DNA of 64,000 bases, taken from Runella slithyformis DSM 19594 (lineage in GTDB: Bacteria > Bacteroidota > Bacteroidia > Cytophagales > Spirosomataceae). Shown here one piece after another: positions 1-8,564 of this stretch (positions are counted from its first letter, which is position 1; each line of letters starts with the position of its first letter). The DNA is taken from the NCBI RefSeq assembly GCF_000218895.1, contig NC_015703.1, forward strand, positions 371,501-435,500, read 5' to 3'. The notes below the pieces were generated by a model. The model had not been told where the DNA came from, made no database searches, and saw only the letters and a list, made by a program, of their open reading frames with translations. Position numbers and translations under genes: made by a program.

Positions 1-29
1 GTTGTTTTTACCATAACTTGCCGTTAAAT

Positions 30-842
30 ATGACACCTTTTAAAGCGCAGACATTCACGTTAGGAGAAACGCTGACACCCGAGCAAATTGCCTTTTTTAA
101 TGAATACGGTTTTTTACATTTTAAGCATTTTATCTCAAAAGAAGTTGTCGCCTTATTTTTAAAGGAAGCAAAAGCGGTTGAAGAAAATTTCTTTGCCCGA
201 TCTGTCGATAAGATCAATGGCGTGCCCCTAAAATTCGGACAGGACTTGGACGGCAGTCGATTGATCCAACGTCTTTGTTTTACTTCTCAATACAGCACGG
301 TCTTACAGGAATACCTCCGCGACCCCCGTATTCAATCGCTGGCTAAACTCTTGGGCGGGAATGCCCGCATCGGTGAAAATGAAAAAGATGGCTTGGTTTT
401 CAACCATTATGTAAGAGGAGAAAACAGCAAATTTACCTCTATGGGCTGGCACACCGACAGTCCGCGTGACTTGTTTTTGGGTCAAAAGATCAACAAAATG
501 CTCAATATCGGCACCCATCTGGATGATTGCCTCCAAAAAAACGGCGGCCTGAAAGTATTGCCGGGTACACACAAACAGAATATTTTCCAAACCCTCTTCC
601 GCAAAAAGCAATTTATCGACCACAATCCGGACATCAATGAAGTTGGATTTGACATCGAAGCCGGCGATCTGACGGTACACGACGGAGACTTGTGGCATCG
701 GGTGGAGGCCAGTCCGTTTGTCGGCGAAAAATCCCGCCGCCGGGTGATGTACGTTCCGATCGTGACCGGAAAGTACGACCCCAAACACGAAAACAGTAAA
801 ACTCCGCTGTATCAGCGCTTCGCAAAGTACGTTGTAAAGTAA
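30..842 (+). CDS. Phytanoyl-CoA dioxygenase (PhyH) family protein
   Basis: Fe(II)/2-oxoglutarate-dependent dioxygenase of the PhyH type. The metal triad is visible: an HTD motif near residue 140 (GWHTDSPRD) and a distal histidine near residue 222 (GDLWHRVEAS), followed by an arginine-rich strand (SRRRVMYV) that would bind 2-oxoglutarate. Length of about 270 residues is normal. I place the start at the ATG at 30; a TTG at 18 is in frame, and no in-frame stop is visible upstream in the window, so a longer N-terminus cannot be excluded. It sits 16 bases before an SDR gene, so the two are probably one operon that modifies a small molecule or lipid. Substrate unknown. Confidence 0.85.
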   Translation: MTPFKAQTFTLGETLTPEQIAFFNEYGFLHFKHFISKEVVALFLKEAKAVEENFFARSVDKINGVPLKFGQDLDGSRLIQRLCFTSQYSTVLQEYLRDPRIQSLAKLLGGNARIGENEKDGLVFNHYVRGENSKFTSMGWHTDSPRDLFLGQKINKMLNIGTHLDDCLQKNGGLKVLPGTHKQNIFQTLFRKKQFIDHNPDINEVGFDIEAGDLTVHDGDLWHRVEASPFVGEKSRRRVMYVPIVTGKYDPKHENSKTPLYQRFAKYVVK

Positions 843-858
843 CCCCTGCCCTCTCGCT

Positions 859-1662
859 ATGAGCTCTACTCAACCGTATGCGTTGGTCACCGGCGCCTCC
901 CGGGGCATTGGCAAGGCCATTGCCAAAGAACTCGCCGCCCGGCAGTACAACCTGCTGTTGGTAAGCGTCGATGAACCCACCCTGCGCGCTGCCGCTTTTG
1001 GTTTGAAGCAGGAATTCCCAACGCTTGATATTCGGTATTTTGCGCAGGACCTGTCGGCTCACGGAGCCGTGGGGGCCATCAAAGAATGGTCAGCCCCTTT
1101 TCGTTCCTCCCTCAATGTGGTGGTAAATAACGCCGGCTTTGGTCTGACGGGGCGGTTTGAAGAACTGTCCGTAGAAGAGCAGCTCAATATGATTGATGTT
1201 AACTTCAAGGCCCTTGTGGCCTTGTCCCACGCATTTATTCCCATTTTAACCCAAAGTTCGGCCAAAAAAGCTTATTTACTCAACGTTGCCAGTACGACGG
1301 CCTACCAATCCGTGCCTTACCTCTCGGTCTATACCGCGACCAAAGCGGCAGTGTTATCCTTTTCCCGAAGTATCCGGCATGAACTGAGCGGCAGCAAGGT
1401 GTCGGTGTCAGTGGTCAGTCCGGGAAGCACCGATACGAATTTTGTCCAACGGGCGCGCATGGGCGAAGAGGTAAAAAAGCTGGCCGAAAAAGTGAACATG
1501 ACTCCCGAAGAGGTCGCAAAAATAGCCGTTGCCGGCTTATTTCAGGGCAAGGCAGAAATTGTTCCGGGCTTTCTTAACGTATTGAATGCCTTCTTACCCC
1601 GGCTTGTTCCTAAAATTTTGGTTGAAAAAATTGCCGGAAATATTTACAAACCCAAAGGGTAA
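859..1662 (+). CDS. Short-chain dehydrogenase/reductase
   Basis: Classical SDR of 267 residues. The Rossmann dinucleotide motif TGASRGIG lies at residues 11-18, NNAG near residue 89, and the catalytic YxxxK (YTATK) near residue 157, with a serine-containing strand (NVASTTAY) just before it. A C-terminal segment rich in hydrophobic residues (FLPRLVPKILVEKIAG) may touch membrane or form the substrate lid. It follows the PhyH gene by 16 bases, so co-transcription is likely. Substrate is not deducible from the sequence. Confidence 0.92.
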   Translation: MSSTQPYALVTGASRGIGKAIAKELAARQYNLLLVSVDEPTLRAAAFGLKQEFPTLDIRYFAQDLSAHGAVGAIKEWSAPFRSSLNVVVNNAGFGLTGRFEELSVEEQLNMIDVNFKALVALSHAFIPILTQSSAKKAYLLNVASTTAYQSVPYLSVYTATKAAVLSFSRSIRHELSGSKVSVSVVSPGSTDTNFVQRARMGEEVKKLAEKVNMTPEEVAKIAVAGLFQGKAEIVPGFLNVLNAFLPRLVPKILVEKIAGNIYKPKG

Positions 1663-1741
1663 ACGCCGAAGACACATTGGCACCGTTTAACCCTTTATTT
1701 AGCTAAAAAAATAGATACTGTAATTAATCCGTTGATTTAGG

Positions 1742-1791
1742 TCAGTGAGGACACCGGCCGAGGCAATTTCGGTGGTCAGTGTCCTCACTGA
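1742..1791. terminator. Long perfect-stem hairpin between convergent genes
   Basis: A 13-bp perfect inverted repeat (TCAGTGAGGACAC at 1742-1754 against 1779-1791) with partly pairing inner arms. It lies between the convergent SDR and TonB-receptor genes, so a bidirectional terminator or mRNA-stabilising hairpin is likely, although there is no T run directly next to the stem. Confidence 0.6.
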
Positions 1792-1887
1792 TCACTTTCG
1801 ACCAATTACCTGAAACGGATTATTTACAGCATCAAAAAATACAGAAAAATGGGGTTGGAGTCTGCTAAACCCTCACCCCCCGGGCTG

Positions 1888-4455
1888 TTAAAACGTATAT
1901 CTCAAGGTCACACCGTAGGTACGCGGATCGCCTAATATCCCTCCGATCTGTCCGGCACTGCCGGGGGCTACCAGCAGCTGCTCGTAGTAGTCTTTGTTAC
2001 CCAGGTTTCTGCTCCAAACAAACAGAGAGATGCCGTTGGAAGCTCTGAAACCTACTCTGCCGTTTACCAAAGCATAGCCTTCGATATCCAAAAAGGCCGA
2101 TGGTGACGGGCTTGACGAAAACGTAGAGCGGTAATACATATCAAGGCCCCCGAAGTAGTTGCCTTTAAGCCCCAGCAAGCTGCCTTTGCCCGTAAGTTCA
2201 GTACCAAACGACCCGGCATATTTTGAAATCCCGGGCAGTACACCACCCGAAATATCTTTAAATGCCTGCGTTCCGCCTACTTCTTCAATGGGAACCGGAG
2301 CGTTGGTAAACTTCACATATTTTCCATCCGTGTAGGCAAAAGCCGCATTAAAGGACACATGGTTATTGACCCGAATACTACCGTCTATTTCCAAACCGAT
2401 CACTCGTACCTGTTCGGCATTGGCCAAATACCCTCGGTTTACCCCCGGTTCGGGGGTTTGTACCTGCGTTTGGTAATCTTTAATATCTGTATTGTGGACC
2501 ACAATGTTCAATACCGAGTTGGCCGAGGGCTTGGTTTTAACGCCAAGTTCAAAATGAGATACCGCTTCGGGTTTTACAGTCGCCAGCTCCGTCAATACTC
2601 TGCCGCCTGCCGTTGGCAACCCGCCTACGTTTATGCCTATCGGTTTATAGCTCAGCGAATACGTAGCAAAGGCATTGACATTTTTAGTGAACTTGTATTG
2701 TAAGGTCAATTGACCCGACCAATTATCTTCTTCTGCATCAATGTCAAAAGTTTGATTGCTGTACACCCCGTTTTTCAAAGCCACCAGCGCAGGATCTGTC
2801 GTGTTGAGGCCGCCATAGGTTACGCGGCTGTAGTTGGCTTTTTTGGTATCTCTGTTGTACCTGATTCCCGGCAGAATGTGCAGTTTTTCGGTAATGGCCC
2901 AGTCAGCCTGCGCAAATAAGGCCACACTTGATGATTTTATGTCGTAAGTGGTTCTGATTCCAAAGTTGTCAAACAAGCCCGGCGTTTTCCAAAGCGCACT
3001 CGTTGAGCTTTGCGCAAAACGCCATTGGGCTGAACCTGCCTCTTCTGTATGTACTGGGTCGGTTCTTAGATCCTGCCACAGACCAAAAGCACCGATCACA
3101 CCGCTGATTTTGTCATTTATTTTTCCTGAATACCGGAACTCCTGAGAGTACTGATCGTGAGCTGAAGTTCCTGCTGAGATAGTGAAAGAAGGTAACCCGG
3201 TGTAGTCACGGTCATTCAACGGGTCCCATTTCCAGTATCTCCAAGCCGACGTAGACGTCAATGTTCCGTTTCCGATCTTAAAATCAGCGTTCAACGACAC
3301 TCCTCCCAGTTCGTTCCCCGCTCTTGAAGGGGTGTCTAAATCCAATGTTCTTTCAAAGGCGCTCTGATAAGGCAGCTTGTAATTCAAATCAGCGATAATG
3401 GCATTGAATTGACGGTACGCGGCTCGTTTGGTCGTAACGACCTTGGCTACCGGCCACCCGTAGCCCACGGGATTTTGATCGGTTATGTCAGCGATAAAGG
3501 TAATATTGATCTTCTCCGTAGGCTTATACAGGAGTTGCCCTCTGACGCCGATGTTGTTGATATCATTAATATTGGTTTGGGTGCGGGTATTGTATAGCAA
3601 CCCGTCTCTTTGCGTACCGGAGAAAGAAACCCGGGTAGCTAATTTTTTACTCAATGGCCCCGAGACCGATGCTTTTGCCTGAATGTAGCCATAATTACCG
3701 TAACTTAATTCAAAACTCGCAGTGGGGTCAAAAGAGGGGGCACGAGAGGTAACGTTGAAAGCGCCGGCCGTAGTGTTTTTTCCAAACAAAGTTCCCTGCG
3801 GCCCGCGCAGCACCTCCACTTGGTCAATATCAATGAAATCAAGGGCGGTAGCGGCCGGGCGGGCATAATATACCCCATCTACATAATACCCGACCCCCGG
3901 GTCGATCCCGTCGTTGGTCAGTCCATACGTAGAGCCCAAGCCTCTGATGTTGAGTGTAGTATTGCGGGCATTGGAAGCATAGAATTGAACCGTAGGCACC
4001 AATTCTTTCAAACGGTTTACGTTAAAGGCCCCCTGATCTTCCACGGTCACTCCCCTGACCACCGAGATCGGAATAGGAATATCCTGCACCGATTCCTGGC
4101 GACGACGTGAAGTAACGACCACATCCGAAAGCTGATTGGCACTTACCTCAAGTTTTATCTCTACCCTGTTTTCGGTAATTAAAATTTCTTTTTTTACATA
4201 TCCTATAGACGACACGACAAGGGTAAAAGGCAATTTTTGACCGGTAATGAGGGCAAATTCGCCGTTGGCGTCGGTAGCTGCGCCGTTGGTAGTACCTTTG
4301 ATGGCGACAGTCGCACCGACTAATTTCTCATTGGTTTGGGCGTCCAACACTACGCCGGAAACCGTTGCATTAATAATAGGAGTATTTTGAGCCGATAATA
4401 AAAAGGGGAAAAGAAAGGCCCCAAGCAAAAAGGTTGATTTGAAAACTTGTTTCAT
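1888..4455 (-). CDS. TonB-dependent outer-membrane receptor
   Basis: An 855-residue outer-membrane receptor. Order of parts: signal peptide (about residues 1-22, ending SAQ), a carboxypeptidase-regulatory-like beta-sandwich (about 30-110, with GATVAIKGT and TDANGEFAL), a plug domain (about 125-235, with LRGPQGTLFGKNTTAG), then a long beta-barrel ending in an aromatic residue (RYTF). The first domain is typical of Bacteroidota TonB receptors. No SusD-like partner lies beside it, and the barrel looks more like siderophore or cofactor receptors than SusC. The ligand is therefore unknown; iron chelates are the most likely guess. A Bacteroidota-type promoter lies about 190 bases upstream. Confidence 0.93.
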   Translation of the reverse strand: MKQVFKSTFLLGAFLFPFLLSAQNTPIINATVSGVVLDAQTNEKLVGATVAIKGTTNGAATDANGEFALITGQKLPFTLVVSSIGYVKKEILITENRVEIKLEVSANQLSDVVVTSRRRQESVQDIPIPISVVRGVTVEDQGAFNVNRLKELVPTVQFYASNARNTTLNIRGLGSTYGLTNDGIDPGVGYYVDGVYYARPAATALDFIDIDQVEVLRGPQGTLFGKNTTAGAFNVTSRAPSFDPTASFELSYGNYGYIQAKASVSGPLSKKLATRVSFSGTQRDGLLYNTRTQTNINDINNIGVRGQLLYKPTEKINITFIADITDQNPVGYGWPVAKVVTTKRAAYRQFNAIIADLNYKLPYQSAFERTLDLDTPSRAGNELGGVSLNADFKIGNGTLTSTSAWRYWKWDPLNDRDYTGLPSFTISAGTSAHDQYSQEFRYSGKINDKISGVIGAFGLWQDLRTDPVHTEEAGSAQWRFAQSSTSALWKTPGLFDNFGIRTTYDIKSSSVALFAQADWAITEKLHILPGIRYNRDTKKANYSRVTYGGLNTTDPALVALKNGVYSNQTFDIDAEEDNWSGQLTLQYKFTKNVNAFATYSLSYKPIGINVGGLPTAGGRVLTELATVKPEAVSHFELGVKTKPSANSVLNIVVHNTDIKDYQTQVQTPEPGVNRGYLANAEQVRVIGLEIDGSIRVNNHVSFNAAFAYTDGKYVKFTNAPVPIEEVGGTQAFKDISGGVLPGISKYAGSFGTELTGKGSLLGLKGNYFGGLDMYYRSTFSSSPSPSAFLDIEGYALVNGRVGFRASNGISLFVWSRNLGNKDYYEQLLVAPGSAGQIGGILGDPRTYGVTLRYTF

Positions 4456-4647
4456 TATTCGTTATTTTTGGTGGTGTTTGATTAGAATGAGTTACTGTAA
4501 AAATCAGTTGGATGAAAATGATTATTTATAATTAAATTGATAGATTTTATAGTTTAAAAAGCAAAATCGTTTTATCAATTCGGTAAACACCTATATCCGG
4601 ATAGAGTATCGGGAGTTAAAGTACTTATATCCTATTGATTTACTATG

Positions 4648-4679
4648 CAAATATAGAGCATTTATTATTTAGGATGCAA
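4648..4679 (-). promoter_or_regulatory. Bacteroidota-type promoter for the TonB receptor
   Basis: On the minus strand the -7 box TATATTTG (plus 4648-4655) matches TAnnTTTG, with a TTG (plus 4677-4679) 21 bases upstream as the -33 element. The orientation points to the receptor gene. Confidence 0.55.
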
Positions 4680-4763
4680 GAAAGATTTGAATATTCTTGG
4701 AATGCCGGTGCCGGAGACTGATTATCAATTATCCAAAAAAGAAGATAAGTCATTAGCAGTGTT

Positions 4764-4771
4764 TATCTTTG
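4764..4771 (+). promoter_or_regulatory. -7 box (TATCTTTG) for the DUF3291 gene
   Basis: Exact match to the Bacteroidota -7 consensus TAnnTTTG, 31 bases before the ATG at 4803. I do not see a good TTG at the -33 position, so this is tentative. Confidence 0.45.
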
Positions 4772-4802
4772 ACATAAAAAATACCTTTACCGATACTAAC
4801 TT

Positions 4803-5258
4803 ATGCGTACCTACCAATTGGCCGAAATCAACATCGCCCGCATGAAAGGCGTGAACATCAATGACCCCATCATGAAAGAGTTTGTCGATAATTTAGACAC
4901 CGTCAATGCCATCGCGGAAAGCAGCGCAGGATTTGTGTGGCGATTAAAAGACGATAACAACAACGCCACCGCCCTTGATCCCTACCACGACGAGCAGGTC
5001 ATCATCAACGTATCGGTGTGGGAAAGCATCGACACCCTCGAACATTTCATGTACAAAACGTTTCATTCCGATTTTCTGAGACGTCGCAAAGAGTGGTTTC
5101 AGACCTTCGGGAAAGCCTACACCGCTCTATGGTGGATTCCCGAAGGCCAATTCCCCACGATGCAGGAAGCCGTGGACAAATTAGACTACCTCCAACAAAA
5201 CGGACCCTCCCCGGTGGTGTTTGATTTTAGAAAGAAGTTTTTACCGCCCGCTGAGTGA
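4803..5258 (+). CDS. DUF3291 domain-containing protein
   Basis: A 151-residue soluble protein resembling the DUF3291 family (dimeric alpha/beta-barrel-like fold). Recognisable features are an N-terminal LAEINIARMKG, an aromatic central segment (SVWESIDTLEHFMYKTFHSDF) and ALWWIPEGQFPTMQEA near the C-terminus. It is a single-gene unit with its own -7 box. It is the last host gene before the prophage left end. Function is unknown; related folds include monooxygenases, but no catalytic residues can be assigned. Confidence 0.8.
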   Translation: MRTYQLAEINIARMKGVNINDPIMKEFVDNLDTVNAIAESSAGFVWRLKDDNNNATALDPYHDEQVIINVSVWESIDTLEHFMYKTFHSDFLRRRKEWFQTFGKAYTALWWIPEGQFPTMQEAVDKLDYLQQNGPSPVVFDFRKKFLPPAE

Positions 5259-5320
5259 AAGGATGACAGGGCTCAGAAATTGATCTGAAATCTGTAACGG
5301 AGTGCATAATCATCTACAAC

Positions 5321-5355
5321 AAAAAAGCTTAACCGTTAAAGGGTTAAGCTTTTTT
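5321..5355. terminator. Strong bidirectional terminator, probably the original tRNA-Arg terminator
   Basis: A 14-bp perfect stem (AAAAAAGCTTAACC at 5321-5334 against 5342-5355) with A and T runs on both sides. Seen from the minus strand it lies directly downstream of the left att copy, which carries the last 12 bases of the tRNA-Arg gene. Before integration it would therefore have terminated that tRNA. It now also ends the DUF3291 transcript. Confidence 0.75.
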
Positions 5356-5361
5356 ACTATT

Positions 5362-5374
5362 GTGCACCCGAAGG
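5362..5374. repeat. attL: 13-bp prophage attachment repeat
   Basis: GTGCACCCGAAGG is identical to 48569-48581, the 3' end of the tRNA-Arg gene. Together they bracket the prophage. Matching stops on both sides (T/A before, T/G after), so 13 bases is the visible core. Confidence 0.8.
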
Positions 5375-5467
5375 TTTTACAAGATAATACGCTTAATTTT
5401 CTATATATCAATTATTTATAAACTATTTTTAGAATGTTACTGAAACAATACTGAAACAAATGAACTT

Positions 5468-6367
5468 TTATCTAACTTGTATCATCTCTATAAAATCTTC
5501 TTCACCAAGTATCTCAAGATCTTGTCCCGCATCTATCAATGATTCCGCTTTTTTCAACTTCGACGATTTAAACCCATCACCATATCGGTTAAAATCATGC
5601 CTGCCAACTACTAAAAAATTTGTATTTTTTGTAACTCCATCGCCAATTTTACCTCCGATATCTAATACAAATTGCTGGGCATCCCTTCGCAGAAGCCCTT
5701 CAAGAGTGCCTGTGAATATGATTTCCTTTTGATAAAAAGGATGTTCAACATCAAAATCAGTATTATTGGCAGTAAGAGTTTTGGCACTTTTCCCTCCTGA
5801 AATACTTTTCCCAAACTGCTCAATTTGACGGAGACGCAATTGAGCAGTTTGACACAGGTCTTCAATTGTTGAGACACCAGATTTCTCAATCATTTTTAAG
5901 GTTAAAAGCGCACAAGCTCTGGCATCTTCACCTGCATGATGGTGAATAAAATCAATTTTGTGGCGGTATGCCAAGTACTTTAAGCTATAATAGTATTCCC
6001 TCCAGAGGCCTTTTGCCAACCTCATAGAGCAGGCATACTGCATTTTGGGCAGTTCAATGCTATATTTTGTCAATAGTGCCGTTAAAACTCCTACATCAAA
6101 AGCAGCATTATGAGCAAGGATAGTGTTGTCTCTAAAATAGTCTACAATATCCGGCCATATATCTGCAAATGTTGGCTGATTCAAGAGCATATCTTCACTA
6201 ATACCATGAATTCCTTGATTATAAGCAGTAACATATAAAGGTTCAGGACGAATTAGCCAGTATTTGGAATCAACAATTTGGCCATTCTCAACAAGTGATA
6301 ACCCCAATGCACATGCACTACTGCGAGCTTCGTTAGCAGTTTCAAAGTCAATTGCTATAAATTTCAT
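5468..6367 (-). CDS. DnaQ-like 3'-5' exonuclease fused to a BRCT domain
   Basis: A 299-residue protein. The N-terminal half is a DEDDh exonuclease: ExoI DFETAN at 7-12, ExoII AHNAAFD near 90, ExoIII HHAGEDA near 143. The C-terminal part (about 215-299, with EIIFTGTLEG and GGKIGDGVTKNTNFLVVG) is a BRCT domain like that of DNA ligase. This layout is known in bacterial exonucleases related to the DNA polymerase III epsilon subunit. It lies just inside attL, opposite to the main phage operon and separate from the repressor, so it is probably a cargo (moron) gene. It may act in DNA repair or against foreign DNA. Confidence 0.85.
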   Translation of the reverse strand: MKFIAIDFETANEARSSACALGLSLVENGQIVDSKYWLIRPEPLYVTAYNQGIHGISEDMLLNQPTFADIWPDIVDYFRDNTILAHNAAFDVGVLTALLTKYSIELPKMQYACSMRLAKGLWREYYYSLKYLAYRHKIDFIHHHAGEDARACALLTLKMIEKSGVSTIEDLCQTAQLRLRQIEQFGKSISGGKSAKTLTANNTDFDVEHPFYQKEIIFTGTLEGLLRRDAQQFVLDIGGKIGDGVTKNTNFLVVGRHDFNRYGDGFKSSKLKKAESLIDAGQDLEILGEEDFIEMIQVR

Positions 6368-6391
6368 TAGCTTATTATAAATAGTGAATCA

Positions 6392-6709
6392 CTAAATCAT
6401 GAGCTTTGCTTTTTTTGCATTGAATTCAGCTTCTGTAATTATTCCTTTTTCTTTCAGCTCATTAAGCTTCAGCAACTCATCAGCAACTCCTAATGTGCTC
6501 CCTTTGCCCTTATTATACTTTAAATTAAAGGCGTCTTCTGACTGTGTAAAGAAAATAATAGCATCTACCAGGGCCACAATAGCCGGAATTAATGTCCAAC
6601 AAAAAACGAGGTATAGAATGCCTAGGCCCGTCTGGCCAAGGTAAAAACGATGAACTCCTAAGCCTCCAAGAAAGAAAGATAATAGGCCGGCAGTAGTCTT
6701 ATTCTTCAT
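6392..6709 (-). CDS. TM2 domain membrane protein with C-terminal SHOCT-like segment
   Basis: A protein of about 105 residues from the ATG at 6709. Two hydrophobic helices (GLLSFFLGGLGVHRFYLG and ILYLVFCWTLIPAIVALVDAI) form a TM2 domain, including the typical GxxGxHRFYLG sequence. The C-terminal segment (ADELLKLNELKEKGIITEAEF) is a short SHOCT-like helix. A longer in-frame start exists at 6751, but MKNKTTAGLL is the natural beginning. It belongs to the left-end cargo genes of the prophage. A role in the lysogen membrane, for example in superinfection exclusion, is only a guess. Confidence 0.8.
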   Translation of the reverse strand: MKNKTTAGLLSFFLGGLGVHRFYLGQTGLGILYLVFCWTLIPAIVALVDAIIFFTQSEDAFNLKYNKGKGSTLGVADELLKLNELKEKGIITEAEFNAKKAKLMI

Positions 6710-6998
6710 AAATAACAAGTTTAGTTTAATGACCCATTGCACATTGTACAAAGCACAATGTTAGCAAAAACCCATGTCATTTACAGAAGAAAAATCAAAA
6801 AGTTATCAAGCGTTAATTTTCGCTAATAATCAATCAGTTACAAAGGCATTTTTTCTGCTTTTTACCGTTATGGCAGAGCCTTTCAGGCAACCACTTCCTC
6901 CACTTCTATGTCTTAAGGCAAAATACCCTACGTTTTGAAGATTATAAAACTATACCCAAATGGAGATAGGCAGGTGTGTTTTGTGCCGGCCCTAATTG

Positions 6999-7370
6999 TT
7001 ATTGCCCAGCAGAAACAGTTGGATTATTTTTTAGCTTTTCGTTTTCACGTGTCTTGTAATCAAGAAGTTCTTCCTGTATTTTCATCAGCTTTCGCTCCAG
7101 CTCTCTCACCTTGTTTTCTTCCTTGTCTTCCAAAAACACAGGCTTACTGCTTTCAATCTTGCCATATATCCAATCAAGATTAACATTATGGACACTTTGA
7201 AGCAGGTATAGTGCCTTGGCTGGTACTGCCATTCCATTATTTATAATCTTGGAATAGTTAGAAGCAGATAGACCTAAAGACTCTGCAAATCTCTTTTTTG
7301 TCCATCCTAGAAAAAACTCCAGAGATTCAATTCTTTGAACCTCAATTGATTTGGCTGCATTTTTATCCAT
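6999..7370 (-). CDS. XRE-family repressor (candidate lysogeny regulator)
   Basis: A 123-residue DNA-binding protein. An N-terminal helix-turn-helix (about residues 16-70: WTKKRFAESLGLSASNYSKIIN) is followed by a charged coiled coil (KVRELERKLMKIQEELLDY). There is no peptidase or dimerisation domain of the LexA/CI type. It is divergent from the long rightward operon and separated from it by 91 bases containing a palindrome, so it probably represses that operon and itself. Induction would need another route than RecA-stimulated self-cleavage, since no S24 domain is present. Confidence 0.8.
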   Translation of the reverse strand: MDKNAAKSIEVQRIESLEFFLGWTKKRFAESLGLSASNYSKIINNGMAVPAKALYLLQSVHNVNLDWIYGKIESSKPVFLEDKEENKVRELERKLMKIQEELLDYKTRENEKLKNNPTVSAGQ

Positions 7371-7402
7371 ATAGAAAAATATATTTCCTATTATCTTTTT
7401 TT

Positions 7403-7426
7403 ATTTCCAAATGGAAATTATATTTG
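7403..7426 (+). promoter_or_regulatory. Operator palindrome and early rightward promoter
   Basis: The palindrome ATTTCCAAATGGAAAT (7403-7418) directly abuts TATATTTG (7419-7426), an exact TAnnTTTG -7 box reading rightward. A related half site (ATTTCC) lies at 7382-7387. The placement between the -33 and -7 positions, next to a divergent XRE gene, is what a repressor operator would look like. Confidence 0.6.
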
Positions 7427-7461
7427 TCACGTCGTTTTAACAATGTGCAATATACAATAGA

Positions 7462-7740
7462 ATGAAAGGGAAGGCAAAAAGTATTGAGCAAACGGTTTTG
7501 AAGTCCATCCAGGATAGGCTGGTAGATCGCTTTATCATAGCCCGCGATACCGTAGGGCCCAATTGGCGCAAGCAGCTATCGGAAGCAGATGAGTTTTTTA
7601 ATACGAAGGTTGGAGCCGATTGGATGCAGGGTGCGGCCTCGGCAGTATCTTCTACTCGCAGAGCTAGTGCCGACCGTATCGAACGTGTTGTACTTGCCCT
7701 GGAAAAACTTGCCGGTATTCAAAACCCTCCCATCGTATGA
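7462..7740 (+). CDS. Small early phage protein, unknown
   Basis: A 92-residue protein, first gene of the rightward operon, 36 bases after the candidate promoter. It is helical and charged (SIQDRLVDRFIIARDTVG). I recognise no domain. Its stop overlaps the ATG of the next gene (ATGA at 7737), so the two are translationally coupled. The position suggests an early regulatory role. Confidence 0.7.
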   Translation: MKGKAKSIEQTVLKSIQDRLVDRFIIARDTVGPNWRKQLSEADEFFNTKVGADWMQGAASAVSSTRRASADRIERVVLALEKLAGIQNPPIV

Positions 7741-8066
7741 GCGCCGGCAACCCTACCACCATCGCGTTGAGCCTGCCCGAAGAGCAGCTCCAACTACTCC
7801 AAACCATACAGGAGCAAAACGCCAAGCTATTGGCAGCCATGAATGCCGCCGTGTGGCTCTCTGAAGAAGAAGCCGCCGAGCGTGTGAAAATAAGCGTGAG
7901 CCTACTCCGCAAATGGCGTACCGATGGCTGGCTGCGCTACCACAAAATAGAGAAAGTGGTACTGTTTAAGACCGCTGAACTGGATGCCGATGTAGAGGCC
8001 AAAGGCTTTGTGCAGGCTTCGCTCAGCCCACTGATGAAGACCGTTACCAAACGCTCCAAGGCATGA
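7737..8066 (+). CDS. Helix-turn-helix protein, excisionase-like
   Basis: A 109-residue protein with a C-terminal winged HTH of the HTH_17/excisionase type (about residues 40-90: LSEEEAAERVKISVSLLRKWRTDGWLRYHKI split over two helices). The N-terminal part is a short coiled coil (EEQLQLLQTIQEQNAKLL). It is coupled to the upstream gene through an ATGA overlap. In a tyrosine-integrase prophage this is the best excisionase candidate, although many Bacteroidota HTH_17 proteins are simply regulators. Confidence 0.7.
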   Translation: MSAGNPTTIALSLPEEQLQLLQTIQEQNAKLLAAMNAAVWLSEEEAAERVKISVSLLRKWRTDGWLRYHKIEKVVLFKTAELDADVEAKGFVQASLSPLMKTVTKRSKA

Positions 8067-8096
8067 TTTCCCTCAAACTTTTAAACTCATATCAAA

Positions 8097-8222
8097 ATGA
8101 TTTCGACCCTTCAAATGGTGGGACTGGTGGTAACCGGCGTGCTCACGGTAGTGGCTTTTTGGCTACTGCACAACCTCCGCAAGGACTCCAAGGACTTCTA
8201 TGATTTTAACAATAAGAAGTAA
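8097..8222 (+). CDS. 41-residue single-helix membrane protein
   Basis: A small ORF starting MISTLQMVGL, with one transmembrane helix (about residues 5-25, VGLVVTGVLTVVAFWLL) and a charged tail (RKDSKDFYDFNNKK). It lies in line between two early genes with suitable spacing. Function unknown; short phage membrane proteins of this kind are often exclusion factors or membrane regulators. Confidence 0.5.
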   Translation: MISTLQMVGLVVTGVLTVVAFWLLHNLRKDSKDFYDFNNKK

Positions 8223-8249
8223 GTATCACGACTAACATCATCTAAGCAA

Positions 8250-8564
8250 ATGACACAACGACAACAACGCATCGGAGCCATGAAGGCAGCCTTGGCCCGG
8301 TTTACTCCCAATACCCTCAGCGAGCACGAAGAGCGAGGGATATTGGATACGATAGTACGGAACTGCGCCCGGCTCGGCGAAGGTCCGCTCACATGGCTTT
8401 TCGGCAGCGTCCACCCCATAAATAAAGTTGCCGAGCAGCCAATAGCTCTCCCAGTTGGTGAGCTATTGGCCTGCCCGCGCTGTGGCGAGAAGCGTTTTGG
8501 AAGCCCTGCGGCCGTCAATGGGCATTTGAGAACCTGTAAGAAAGGAGGTGAGAAATGGAATTAA
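8250..8564 (+). CDS. Early phage protein with C-terminal zinc finger
   Basis: A 104-residue protein. The C-terminal 30 residues hold a C2HC-type zinc knuckle (CPRCGEKRFGS, then HLRTC), so nucleic-acid or protein binding is likely. The start codon is directly preceded by TCTAAGCAA, the leader element found before several other genes of this phage. It overlaps the next gene by 10 bases. No enzymatic motif is seen. Confidence 0.7.
   Translation: MTQRQQRIGAMKAALARFTPNTLSEHEERGILDTIVRNCARLGEGPLTWLFGSVHPINKVAEQPIALPVGELLACPRCGEKRFGSPAAVNGHLRTCKKGGEKWN

Larger units (their letters stand above)
4456..4802. other. Divergent intergenic region (347 bases)
   Basis: AT-rich region between the divergent TonB-receptor and DUF3291 genes. 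It contains one plausible promoter for each direction, listed separately. I see no small ORF or strong hairpin here. The long leader of the receptor mRNA (about 190 bases) leaves room for post-transcriptional control, but no known riboswitch fold is recognisable. Confidence 0.6.

Noticed and set aside
30-842. PhyH dioxygenase considered as the missing TET/JBP-like partner of the glycosyltransferase
   Set aside because: It lies outside the prophage ends, next to an SDR gene, and shows PhyH-type motifs rather than TET/JBP features.
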